32,952 bases of DNA from an uncultured Flavobacteriales bacterium. GTDB lineage: Bacteria; Bacteroidota; Bacteroidia; Flavobacteriales_D; Sanyastnellaceae. This document shows, in pieces, positions 17,305 through 24,852 of the stretch. The translations under genes were made by a program, and so were the position numbers. Position 1 is the stretch's first letter; every line of letters begins with the position of its first letter. The notes under the pieces were generated by a model that made no database searches, was not told where the DNA came from, and saw only the letters and a list, made by a program, of their open reading frames with translations. The DNA lies in the NCBI GenBank assembly GCA_937974555.1, contig CALJKR010000030.1:1-32952 (forward strand), in the 5' to 3' direction.

Positions 17305-18846
17305 TTACAACGGAATATTACCGTGCTTTTTCTTGATTGGTGCTTCAGCCTTATTTTCCAACATCTCAAATGCGCGAATCAATTTTTCTCGGGTTTGTTC
17401 TGGCACGATAACCTCGTCAATGTATCCGCGTTCTGCTGCACTGTAAGGATTGGCAAACAGCTCCGCGTACTCTGACTCTTTTTCTTTCCACTTGGCTTCG
17501 CGATCAGCGGCTTCACCAATCTCCTTTTTAAAGATGATTTCAGCAGCTCCTTTGGCTCCCATTACGGCAATTTCCGCCGACGGCCAAGCAAAGTTCATAT
17601 CCGCTCCAATGTGCTTAGAATTCATAACGTCGTAAGCTCCACCATAGGCCTTTCTGGTAATAACCGTCACCCGAGGAACCGTGGCTTCACTAAATGCGTA
17701 AAGCAATTTTGCTCCATTGGAAATAATCCCATTCCACTCTTGATCCGTTCCTGGTAAGAAACCTGGAACATCCTCTAAAACCAACAATGGGATATTGAAA
17801 GCGTCGCAAAAACGGACAAAACGCGCAGCCTTGTTGCTGGACTTAATATCCAATACACCCGCCAAATAAGCTGGTTGATTGGCTACTACACCAATGCTTC
17901 GTCCTGCAAGACGCGCAAACCCGACGATAATATTTTCAGCGTAATCCTTGTGGACTTCCATCCAAGAATCCGCATCGATGATTTCTTGAATCACCTCATG
18001 CATATCGTAAGGTTTCTGCGCATTATCCGGCACGATATCATTAAGCTTCTTGCGTTTTTCATTTCCTAAATGATAGGGCAAACTTGGCGCATCTTCTTCA
18101 CAATTAGAAGGCATATAAGACAATAGCTGTCGAATATTCTGCAAACAAACCACATCATTCTCGGCAGTAAAATGCGTCACTCCACTCTTGGTGCTGTGCG
18201 TACTCGCTCCGCCCAAAGCCTCACTACTCACCTCTTCATGCGTCACTGTTTTCACCACATTGGGTCCCGTAACAAACATGTAGGAGGTATTTTCTACCAT
18301 CATGATGAAATCCGTTAAAGCTGGGCTATAAACAGCTCCTCCCGCGCATGGGCCCATGATTGCACTGATCTGGGGTATGACGCCACTGGCCTGCACATTG
18401 CGATAGAAAATGTCTGCATACCCACCCAGTGAAACAACGCCCTCTTGAATTCGAGCTCCTCCACTATCATTCAAACCAATCAATGGCGCTCCATTTTTCA
18501 TGGCCAAATCCATTACTTTACAGATTTTCTGTGCATGGGCCTCGGCCAAAGAACCACCCATCACGGTAAAGTCTTGAGAAAATACATAAACCAAGCGACC
18601 GTGAATCTTTCCATATCCCGTGATCACACCATCACCCAAATACTTCTCCTGATCCAATCCAAAGTTGGTACTGCGATGAGTTACCAACATGCCGATCTCC
18701 TCAAAGCTCCCTTCATCTAACAAAACCGCTACACGCTCACGTGCAGTTAATTTTCCTTTTTGATGTTGCGATGCAATGCGCTTTTCTCCACCCCCCAACA
18801 ATGCTTGGGCTTGAAGATCCTGAAGTCTATTTACCTTCTCGTTCAT
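17305..18846 (-). CDS. Acyl-CoA carboxylase carboxyltransferase (beta) subunit, PccB-like
   Basis: The carboxyltransferase half of a biotin-dependent acyl-CoA carboxylase, which moves carboxyl from biotin to propionyl- or acetyl-CoA. Length (513) and motifs fit the decarboxylase/PccB family: GLNDSGGARIQEG (N-terminal crotonase half, acyl-CoA site), IMGPCAGGAVYSPALTDF, LGGASTHSTKSG, and in the C-terminal half VLEDVPGFLPG, RKAYGGAYDVM and the end segment KKHGNIPL. Which acyl-CoA it prefers cannot be read here. No biotin carboxylase or biotin carrier gene is in the window, so the partner must be encoded elsewhere. A TATCTTCG element lies exactly 4 bases before its ATG, so besides read-through from the ABC gene (27-base gap) it may have its own leaderless transcript. 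Confidence 0.94.
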   Translation of the reverse strand: MNEKVNRLQDLQAQALLGGGEKRIASQHQKGKLTARERVAVLLDEGSFEEIGMLVTHRSTNFGLDQEKYLGDGVITGYGKIHGRLVYVFSQDFTVMGGSLAEAHAQKICKVMDLAMKNGAPLIGLNDSGGARIQEGVVSLGGYADIFYRNVQASGVIPQISAIMGPCAGGAVYSPALTDFIMMVENTSYMFVTGPNVVKTVTHEEVSSEALGGASTHSTKSGVTHFTAENDVVCLQNIRQLLSYMPSNCEEDAPSLPYHLGNEKRKKLNDIVPDNAQKPYDMHEVIQEIIDADSWMEVHKDYAENIIVGFARLAGRSIGVVANQPAYLAGVLDIKSSNKAARFVRFCDAFNIPLLVLEDVPGFLPGTDQEWNGIISNGAKLLYAFSEATVPRVTVITRKAYGGAYDVMNSKHIGADMNFAWPSAEIAVMGAKGAAEIIFKKEIGEAADREAKWKEKESEYAELFANPYSAAERGYIDEVIVPEQTREKLIRAFEMLENKAEAPIKKKHGNIPL

Positions 18847-18850
18847 ACGG

Positions 18851-18858
18851 CGAAGATA
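18851..18858 (-). promoter_or_regulatory. -7-like element directly before the acyl-CoA carboxylase gene
   Basis: Reads TATCTTCG on the minus strand, one base off TAnnTTTG, with 4 bases (CCGT) before the ATG at 18846. It would give an internal, leaderless promoter in the five-gene cluster. Confidence 0.45.
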
Positions 18859-18873
18859 AAAAACTAGAGCCCT

Positions 18874-20460
18874 TTATTGGGATAAAAGTGTTTGAGAATA
18901 GGGGTGTTGGGGATGCTCAAAAACATCGGAAGTTTTGCCCACTTCCACAAGTTTACCTTTTTGCATAATCATCACCCGATCACACATGTAACGCACGACG
19001 TGCAAATCATGCGAAATGAACAAAAAGGTTAGCCCCAATTCTGCTTTGAGTTGATTCAATAAATTCAATACTTGCGCCTGCACCGAAACATCCAACGCCG
19101 CCACACTTTCATCACAAATAATACATTCTGGTTCAGCAGCCAAGGCCCTAGCTATAACAATGCGCTGTCGCTGTCCACCTGAAAAAGCATGTGGATATTT
19201 ATTCAAACTTTGCTCGGGATCAGGCATGCCTACTTTCTCCATCCAAGCAACGGCTCTTTTCCAACGATCCGTGGAATCCTTTCCTATGCCATGAATTTTC
19301 ATGGGCTCCATCAATTGCTCGCCGATGGTAATTTTTGGATTCAACGATGAAAATGGATCTTGAAAAACCATCTGAACCCGCTTTCTATCCTGTTTCCGGA
19401 TGCCTTGCTGATTGGAAAACCAAAGAGATCCCTTCCAATGCACCTCGCCTGAAGTGATGGGAATTAAACCCATCAGCATGCGAGATAAGGTTGACTTTCC
19501 GCACCCGCTTTCTCCGATCAATCCCAAAGTTTCTCCCTGAAATACTTCAAAATTGACTTCCGAAACTGCAGTAAATTTTCCGTATGTCTTGGTCAATCCC
19601 TTAACTTGAATCAACGGCTCCCCAATGACACTGGTGGGCCGGGACACTTGGGCATCTGGATTTTGTAAGGTTGGCAGATAATACAATGCCGATTTCCGAT
19701 GCGGTCTGCAATTCAACAATCCTTGGGTATAAGCCTGCTGAGGTTGGGAAATCACCTGTTGCGCATCGCCTTGCTCCACCACTTTTCCCTTTTGCATGAC
19801 AATGATTTCATCCGCCACAGATTGAACCACGGCCAGATCATGCGAAACAAATACCATGGCCATATGACGCTTCAATTGTATGGCTCTCAGCAAGTCCAAT
19901 ACCGCCTGTTGCACAGAAACGTCCAAGGCTGTAGTAGGCTCATCAGCGAGTAAAATCTCAGGTTCACAACTGATCGCCATGGCAATCATCACCCTTTGAC
20001 GCTGACCTCCCGACATCTCATGGGGGTATTTGTCAAAAGCCATTTCTGGTGACGGGATTTGTACCTCACCAAAGAGAGCGATCACTTTTTCCCGGGCCTC
20101 CTCTTGGGTTAATCCCAAATGCAATTGAATGGCCTCCGTGATTTGCTCACCCACCCGCATGGTGGGATTCAGTGCGCTCATGGGTTCTTGAAATATCATT
20201 CCAATGCGCTTGCCACGCCATTGGCGAATCATGGGATTTTTAGGATCCCATTGGCCTTCCATTCCAATGCTCCCTGAGGGATATTGAAAAAAATCAGGAT
20301 TTAATTGAAGCAATGTCAGACAAGACAATGTTTTTCCGCTCCCCGATTCCCCAACAATGGCCAAACATTTTCCGGGAAAAAGGGAAAATGAGATTTCATG
20401 CACCAGGGTTTTATCCCCGGCTTTTATACTCAGTTTATCCAGCGTCAACAAAGGCTTCAT
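18874..20460 (-). CDS. ABC transporter ATP-binding protein with two fused ATPase domains (oligopeptide type)
   Basis: A 528-residue protein made of two ABC ATPase domains in tandem, as in GsiA/YejF-type importers of peptides. Domain 1 has Walker A GESGSGKT, signature MSGGQRQR and Walker B LLADEPTTALD; domain 2 has GESGCGKS, FSGGQRQR and CIICDESVAALD, each followed by a switch His (SHDL). Both domains carry the C-terminal oligopeptide-transporter extension, ending in segments such as QAYTQGLL and HPYSQTLL. All catalytic residues are present, so both sites should hydrolyse ATP. No permease or binding-protein gene is nearby. It begins inside the end of the gamma-carbonic anhydrase gene (4-base overlap). 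Confidence 0.93.
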   Translation of the reverse strand: MKPLLTLDKLSIKAGDKTLVHEISFSLFPGKCLAIVGESGSGKTLSCLTLLQLNPDFFQYPSGSIGMEGQWDPKNPMIRQWRGKRIGMIFQEPMSALNPTMRVGEQITEAIQLHLGLTQEEAREKVIALFGEVQIPSPEMAFDKYPHEMSGGQRQRVMIAMAISCEPEILLADEPTTALDVSVQQAVLDLLRAIQLKRHMAMVFVSHDLAVVQSVADEIIVMQKGKVVEQGDAQQVISQPQQAYTQGLLNCRPHRKSALYYLPTLQNPDAQVSRPTSVIGEPLIQVKGLTKTYGKFTAVSEVNFEVFQGETLGLIGESGCGKSTLSRMLMGLIPITSGEVHWKGSLWFSNQQGIRKQDRKRVQMVFQDPFSSLNPKITIGEQLMEPMKIHGIGKDSTDRWKRAVAWMEKVGMPDPEQSLNKYPHAFSGGQRQRIVIARALAAEPECIICDESVAALDVSVQAQVLNLLNQLKAELGLTFLFISHDLHVVRYMCDRVMIMQKGKLVEVGKTSDVFEHPQHPYSQTLLSQ

Positions 20461-20975
20461 TGTCCTTTAAACCAACTGGCGTATTTGATGTAATTATTGG
20501 CAATGCGTTGCACCTCTCCTTGAAAAAGTTCAGGTGTCAAATCCTTTACTTTTTTAGCAGGGACGCCCGCATACACACTACCCGATTCAACCACGGTATT
20601 CTCCAAAACCACAGATCCGGCAGCGATAATGCAATTCTCGTGGATAACGCAATGATCCATCACAATGGCACCCATGCCTATCAATACATTATCGTGAATC
20701 GTGCAGCCATGAACTATGGCGCGGTGGCCTATACTCACATTGTTTCCAATGGTTGTTGGCGCTTTCTGATAAGTACAATGGACAATCGCGCCATCTTGGA
20801 CATTCACTTTATTGCCCATTCTAATTTGGTGGACATCCCCTCTAACCACCGCCTGAAACCAGACGCTGCATTGATCGCCCATCACGACATCACCGACAAT
20901 GGTTGCATTCTCTGCAACATAACAATCCTCGCCCATTCTTGGCGACTTTCCTTCAACAGGCAATATCAATGGCAT
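20457..20975 (-). CDS. Gamma-carbonic anhydrase family protein
   Basis: A 172-residue left-handed beta-helix protein with hexapeptide repeats (repeated V/I-x-G-D or I-G patterns through residues 20-130). The three likely metal-binding histidines are His66 (AIVHC), His84 and His89 (IGHRAIVHG), matching the spacing of gamma-class carbonic anhydrases, and the family Arg/Asp pair in VVRGDVHQIR is present. The protein should form a trimer. Many members of this family have weak or no carbonic anhydrase activity, so the reaction is not assured. It lies 2 bases downstream of the DoxX/MauE-thioredoxin gene and overlaps the ABC ATPase gene by 4 bases. Confidence 0.92.
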   Translation of the reverse strand: MPLILPVEGKSPRMGEDCYVAENATIVGDVVMGDQCSVWFQAVVRGDVHQIRMGNKVNVQDGAIVHCTYQKAPTTIGNNVSIGHRAIVHGCTIHDNVLIGMGAIVMDHCVIHENCIIAAGSVVLENTVVESGSVYAGVPAKKVKDLTPELFQGEVQRIANNYIKYASWFKGQ

Positions 20976-20977
20976 AT

Positions 20978-22033
20978 CTAATTATTTTTTTGAGCAATGG
21001 CCTTTTTCAATTCCGCGGCATTGAATGCGCGCTCATTGATTCCCATAAATGTCTTTCTGATGTTTCCATTCCACATGTAATGAACCCCTGGCGTTTCCCC
21101 GTCATCTCCGATGATGGTCCAAAACGTTGGAATATCCAAAATACGATAAGGGAAATTCTTTCCTGCAAACTTGAAGAATTCTGGAATCTTCTCTGCCTCT
21201 TCATCCATGAAGAAAATATACACCGGTGGAAAATCTTTTTGCTTCGACATTTGCGCCAATTCCTTGGCCGTGGCTTGACAATGATCACAACCTGGAGCAA
21301 AGAAACAAACGATGGCCTTGCCTTGATCAATATTGGCTTTTTTTCCATTAAACACCGCATACTTGGTGTAATTAGAAACCACCTTGGCGGGCCCTTCTTC
21401 AATGACCCTGGTTTGGGCCGTGTCTTGCTTTTGATCCACTGACGTTCCCTCCGATGGTGCTGTCGCCGCGGGTGCATCTTGAACGGGGTTATCCACATTT
21501 TCTACCAAAGGTTCAACCGTTGTTTCCTTTTTAGGAGAGAAAGGAAACCCTGCAAAAACCAATAGAGAGCTCATAGACCAAATCAACAACAACAAACTGA
21601 AACGATGGGTCATCTCTTTCTCGGTGGTCATTTTATACAACCAAGCCAAAATCCCGATTGTCGCTACATTTTTAAGAAAGGCCTCCAAAGGAGTCATCGG
21701 AATCAATTGGCCAAAACATCCGCAATTGCCATTCATGGCGCCATGCTTCACCATCTCAATGGACAAGTGAATACAAAAAACAACCAACAATGCAATGGTA
21801 GCTGGAATAACAATTCTTTTTAAATAATGCGGTTGCAAAATCGCCACACCGATGGCCAATTCCACACCCAACAAGAAACGAACAAAATAAGGGGCCGTTT
21901 CCCAAGAGGCAATGCCCAAATCAATCAGTTGTTTTTCAAATGCCCAAATGGGGAACATTTTGGCCAATGCAGAGACGATAAAAAGCGCAAAAACAACAAA
22001 GCGCAAAATCCATTGGAGAGTATTCTTATTCAT
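20978..22033 (-). CDS. DoxX/MauE-like membrane protein fused to a thioredoxin domain
   Basis: A 351-residue inner-membrane protein. Residues 1-165 hold about five membrane segments of the DoxX/MauE type, with a short loop GNCGCFG (Cys104, Cys106). A Pro/Thr/Gln-rich linker (about 165-215) leads to a thioredoxin-fold domain with active site PGCDHC (Cys249, Cys252) and the expected cis-Pro at 302 (IPTFW). The domain probably faces the periplasm and could exchange disulfides with the membrane cysteines. It resembles what databases call the BT_3928 family. I chose the ATG at 22033; a GTG at 22060 would lie on the promoter. It heads the five-gene cluster. Confidence 0.85.
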   Translation of the reverse strand: MNKNTLQWILRFVVFALFIVSALAKMFPIWAFEKQLIDLGIASWETAPYFVRFLLGVELAIGVAILQPHYLKRIVIPATIALLVVFCIHLSIEMVKHGAMNGNCGCFGQLIPMTPLEAFLKNVATIGILAWLYKMTTEKEMTHRFSLLLLIWSMSSLLVFAGFPFSPKKETTVEPLVENVDNPVQDAPAATAPSEGTSVDQKQDTAQTRVIEEGPAKVVSNYTKYAVFNGKKANIDQGKAIVCFFAPGCDHCQATAKELAQMSKQKDFPPVYIFFMDEEAEKIPEFFKFAGKNFPYRILDIPTFWTIIGDDGETPGVHYMWNGNIRKTFMGINERAFNAAELKKAIAQKNN

Positions 22034-22059
22034 TCTTTTATTTTTTTGACCGTGCTTCA

Positions 22060-22067
22060 CAAATCTA
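22060..22067 (-). promoter_or_regulatory. -7 promoter element of the five-gene minus-strand cluster
   Basis: Reads TAGATTTG on the minus strand, an exact match to TAnnTTTG, 26 bases before the ATG at 22033. No -33 TTG is apparent upstream. It lies 32 bases from the divergent element of the TM2 gene. Confidence 0.6.
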
Positions 22068-22099
22068 ATGCCGAATAGAATATTTGTTACGGCTTCATT

Positions 22100-22107
22100 T
22101 ATTTTTG
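22100..22107 (+). promoter_or_regulatory. -7 promoter element directly before the TM2-domain gene
   Basis: Reads TATTTTTG, an exact consensus match, with 4 bases (TTTC) before the ATG at 22112. This predicts a leaderless transcript. Confidence 0.5.
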
Positions 22108-22111
22108 TTTC

Positions 22112-22501
22112 ATGAACCCCTGTTGGAAAACAATTTTGAATCGAGTCGTTGTTTTATTTCTATTGATGCTATCCGTGAAATCGATTCATGGTTCTAGTCC
22201 ATACAAGGGACTACATCATTGGTCAAGAAGGCCCGATAATGTACGTGGCGTGGCCATTGCATTGGACTGCACCTTGGGATTTTTTGGTGTCCACCGCATG
22301 TACTTGGGAACGGACCCCAAGGTTCCTGTTTTCTACACACTCTCCATGGGCGGAGGCGGTTTGCTTTGGTTAGTAGACTTGGGGGTATTGATTGCCCACA
22401 AAGACATTACACCATTCATGAACAATCCGCACATGTTCATGTGGGCCAAGAAAGAGGAAACGCCAACAGAAGAAAAATCACTGCCTGCGGTTGGCGAGTA
22501 A
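22112..22501 (+). CDS. TM2-domain protein
   Basis: A 129-residue membrane protein. An N-terminal hydrophobic segment (residues about 10-24) ending in a signal-peptidase-like SIHGS comes first. The TM2 domain follows at about residues 44-95: ALDCTLGFFGVHRMYLG is the typical first helix and turn, and GGGGLLWLVDLGVLI the second helix. The tail (KKEETPTEEKS) is soluble. TM2 proteins occur widely in Bacteroidota and the molecular role is not established. Its last 24 bases overlap the 3' end of the convergent Y-family polymerase gene. A -7 element ends 4 bases before the ATG. Confidence 0.85.
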   Translation: MNPCWKTILNRVVVLFLLMLSVKSIHGSSPYKGLHHWSRRPDNVRGVAIALDCTLGFFGVHRMYLGTDPKVPVFYTLSMGGGGLLWLVDLGVLIAHKDITPFMNNPHMFMWAKKEETPTEEKSLPAVGE

Positions 22502-23698
22502 AATGGGCGGGCCACCAGAAAATGGGTTGCCGCTTCCGCCAATGCTTTTGACATTTAATCCGGCAGCGCTCATGATGGCGCGATCCCCAAACTTATTTCT
22601 GATTTCATCCAAGGCCGAATACAAATCTTGGCGTTCATCCGATTCATCAAACAAATTCATCTGTTGCCCCCCGCTCACCAAGTGACTGAAACGAAGACCA
22701 ATCAGGCGAACCAACATCCGTCGATCAAATAATCGATCAAACAACTCATGCACCGCAGGCAAAATCAAATGATCCGATGATGTGTATGGAATTCGGCATT
22801 GCATCGTGTGGGTTTGAAAATCCGAATAGCGCACTTTAACCGTGATGCAGGAAGTAAGCTTGTGCCCTTTGCGAAGTTGATAAGCCAGATTCTCCGTCAT
22901 CGCTACCAAAATACTTTTCAGCTTGGCCACATCGATGGTGTCTTTATCAAAGGTGCGTTCTGCAGATATACTCTTCCGCTCTTGATACTCCACCACCGGG
23001 CTGTTGTCTTCTCCATTGGCCTTTTTCCAAATAACCAATCCATTTTCTCCCAACGCGGCGTGCAATAAATCGGGCTTCATCTCCTGAACCGTTCCGATGC
23101 GCTGAATACCCATATTGCGAAGTGTTTGGTAAGTCTTATCGCCTACCATGGGTATTTTTCTGATGGACAACGGTGACAAAAAAGGTTTCTCAGTGCCCTG
23201 CTCCACCCACATCTGATTGTTGGGCTTGGCCTCTCCTGTGGCCACTTTAGATACCGTCTTGTTGGCAGATAAACCAAAAGAAATGGGCAATCCCGTTTCC
23301 TTAATTACACGCTGTCTCAACTCTGCAGCAAATCGATAACATCCAAAAAATTTATCCATCCCCGTGAGATCGCAATAAAACTCATCAATGGAAGTCTTTT
23401 CAAAAATGGGAACACTCCCCTGAACAATCTCACTCACCATATCAGAATACTTCATGTAATTGTGAGAATTTCCTCGAATAATCACAGCCTCCGGACAAAG
23501 CTGCTTGGCCAGCTTCATGGGCATAGCGGAATGAACACCAAAAGCACGCGCCTCATAGCTGCATGCCGCTACGACGCCCCGATCACTGGTCCCGCCAACC
23601 AATATAGGCCTACCGTTTAATCGGCTATCCATCAATCGCTCCACAGACACAAAAAAAGTGTCCATGTCCATGTGCATGATTGATCGATTGGGCCTCAT
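22478..23698 (-). CDS. dinB: Y-family DNA polymerase (DNA polymerase IV type)
   Basis: A 406-residue translesion polymerase. Palm motifs are MDMDTFF with catalytic Asp11 and likely steric-gate Phe16, and SIDEFYCD with Asp105 and Glu106. SYEARAFGVHSAMP (fingers) and the SFGLSANKTVSKVAT and helix-hairpin-helix KIPMVGDKTYQTLRNMGI segments follow, then a little-finger domain. At residues 346-350 it has QMNLF, a sliding-clamp-binding motif, which is followed by about 55 further residues rather than ending the protein. Compared with E. coli Pol IV (351 residues) the protein is longer because of this tail. A TACTTTCG element lies 25 bases before the ATG, with a TTG 23 bases upstream of it. No SOS-type operator could be identified. 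Confidence 0.93.
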   Translation of the reverse strand: MRPNRSIMHMDMDTFFVSVERLMDSRLNGRPILVGGTSDRGVVAACSYEARAFGVHSAMPMKLAKQLCPEAVIIRGNSHNYMKYSDMVSEIVQGSVPIFEKTSIDEFYCDLTGMDKFFGCYRFAAELRQRVIKETGLPISFGLSANKTVSKVATGEAKPNNQMWVEQGTEKPFLSPLSIRKIPMVGDKTYQTLRNMGIQRIGTVQEMKPDLLHAALGENGLVIWKKANGEDNSPVVEYQERKSISAERTFDKDTIDVAKLKSILVAMTENLAYQLRKGHKLTSCITVKVRYSDFQTHTMQCRIPYTSSDHLILPAVHELFDRLFDRRMLVRLIGLRFSHLVSGGQQMNLFDESDERQDLYSALDEIRNKFGDRAIMSAAGLNVKSIGGSGNPFSGGPPILLANRRQ

Positions 23699-23723
23699 TT
23701 GATAATGGTGATGGTCGTTTGAG

Positions 23724-23731
23724 CGAAAGTA
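23724..23731 (-). promoter_or_regulatory. -7-like promoter element of the Y-family polymerase gene
   Basis: Reads TACTTTCG on the minus strand, one base off TAnnTTTG, 25 bases before the ATG at 23698. A TTG at 23757-23755 lies 23 bases upstream and could be the -33 box. Confidence 0.5.
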
Positions 23732-23817
23732 ATTTTAAATCTTTCGAGTTGTCGCAATGTGAAAAAATTTTACACTTGTTGATTCCCGCGCAAACGAAGC
23801 CTTTTTTATTAATTGCT

Positions 23818-23825
23818 TATCTTCG
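23818..23825 (+). promoter_or_regulatory. -7-like promoter element of gpsA
   Basis: Reads TATCTTCG, identical to the element before the acyl-CoA carboxylase gene, 18 bases before the gpsA ATG. No -33 TTG at normal spacing is visible. Confidence 0.4.
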
Positions 23826-23843
23826 CTTTTTAACATTCAAAGA

Positions 23844-24842
23844 ATGAGCAGTAGTTTAAAAATTGGTGTCTTGGGTGGAGGTAGCTGGGCTACCGCTTTG
23901 GTGAAATTGCTTTGCGGTCCTGATAGCAAAGTGCATTGGTGGATGCGTAACCAAGAAGCCATTGACCATATTCAACAGTTTGGGCACAACCCCAACTACA
24001 TTCAAAGCATCGAATTTAACTTGGATCAATTGGTGATTACCTCTGATCTTCAATCTGTAGTAGACTATTGCGATTACTTGGTGGTGGCCATTCCTTCTGC
24101 CTTTTTGCATGAAACCATGCAGCACTACCAACCCCGTGGCTTGGAAAACAAAATTATTTTCTCGGCTGTAAAAGGGATTGTCAATGAGTTTGATGCGATT
24201 CCCGCTCGTTACTTCCACAAGCATTTCAACATTCCTTACGAAAATATTGGGATCATCTGCGGTCCTTGTCACGCAGAAGAGGTGGCCATGGAAAAGCTCT
24301 CCTACCTCACCATTGGGGCAATTGATATCAACAAAGCGGAAATCATGAGCCAGCGCCTGGCCTGCCGATTTATCAAAACAACCACCACTGAAGATGTATT
24401 TGGAGCGGAATTGGCCGCCATTCTAAAGAACGTATATGCCGTGGCCTCTGGTATTTGCCATGGTATTGGTTTTGGCGATAACTTCCAAGCGGTGTTGGTT
24501 TCCAACGCTATCCGTGAAATAGAAAGATTCCTCGACGCCGTGCACGAAGTACACCGCGACGTTAAATCCTCGGCTTACTTGGGTGACTTGATGGTAACTG
24601 CTTACTCTCCATACTCCAGAAATAGAACATTTGGAACCATGATTGGTAAAGGATATAGCGTAAAATGGGCCACCATTGAAATGAATATGGTTGCGGAAGG
24701 ATACTACGCCACCAAGGGAATTCACGCCATCAATCAAAAATTCAATGTGGACATTCCTATTGCGGACGCCGTTTACAGAATTCTGTATGAAAAGGCTGCC
24801 CCTGCCATGGAAATGCGCAAATTGACTGATTTGTTAAACTAA
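23844..24842 (+). CDS. gpsA: Glycerol-3-phosphate dehydrogenase [NAD(P)+]
   Basis: Reduces dihydroxyacetone phosphate to sn-glycerol-3-phosphate, the backbone for phospholipid synthesis; cytoplasmic. The 332-residue length is normal. The N-terminal Rossmann motif is GVLGGGSWATALVKLL (residues 8-23). The substrate-binding segments IIFSAVKGI, IICGPCHAEEVA and ELAAILKNVYAVASGI with the catalytic Lys are all present, followed by a GLGDLMVT-like region (YLGDLMVTAYSPYSRNR). Family members more often read GPSHAEEV; here Cys replaces Ser. The ATG at 23844 gives the Rossmann strand directly. A large secreted protein gene follows after 10 bases. Confidence 0.96.
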   Translation: MSSSLKIGVLGGGSWATALVKLLCGPDSKVHWWMRNQEAIDHIQQFGHNPNYIQSIEFNLDQLVITSDLQSVVDYCDYLVVAIPSAFLHETMQHYQPRGLENKIIFSAVKGIVNEFDAIPARYFHKHFNIPYENIGIICGPCHAEEVAMEKLSYLTIGAIDINKAEIMSQRLACRFIKTTTTEDVFGAELAAILKNVYAVASGICHGIGFGDNFQAVLVSNAIREIERFLDAVHEVHRDVKSSAYLGDLMVTAYSPYSRNRTFGTMIGKGYSVKWATIEMNMVAEGYYATKGIHAINQKFNVDIPIADAVYRILYEKAAPAMEMRKLTDLLN

Positions 24843-24852
24843 CCCACACAAC

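Noticed and set aside
17295..17369. Longer N-terminus for the secreted TPR protein
   Set aside because: It would overlap the carboxylase gene and push the signal peptide 25 residues inward.
22034..22060. GTG start for the DoxX/MauE-thioredoxin gene
   Set aside because: The GTG begins at the last base of the TAGATTTG promoter element; the ATG at 22033 has a normal short leader.
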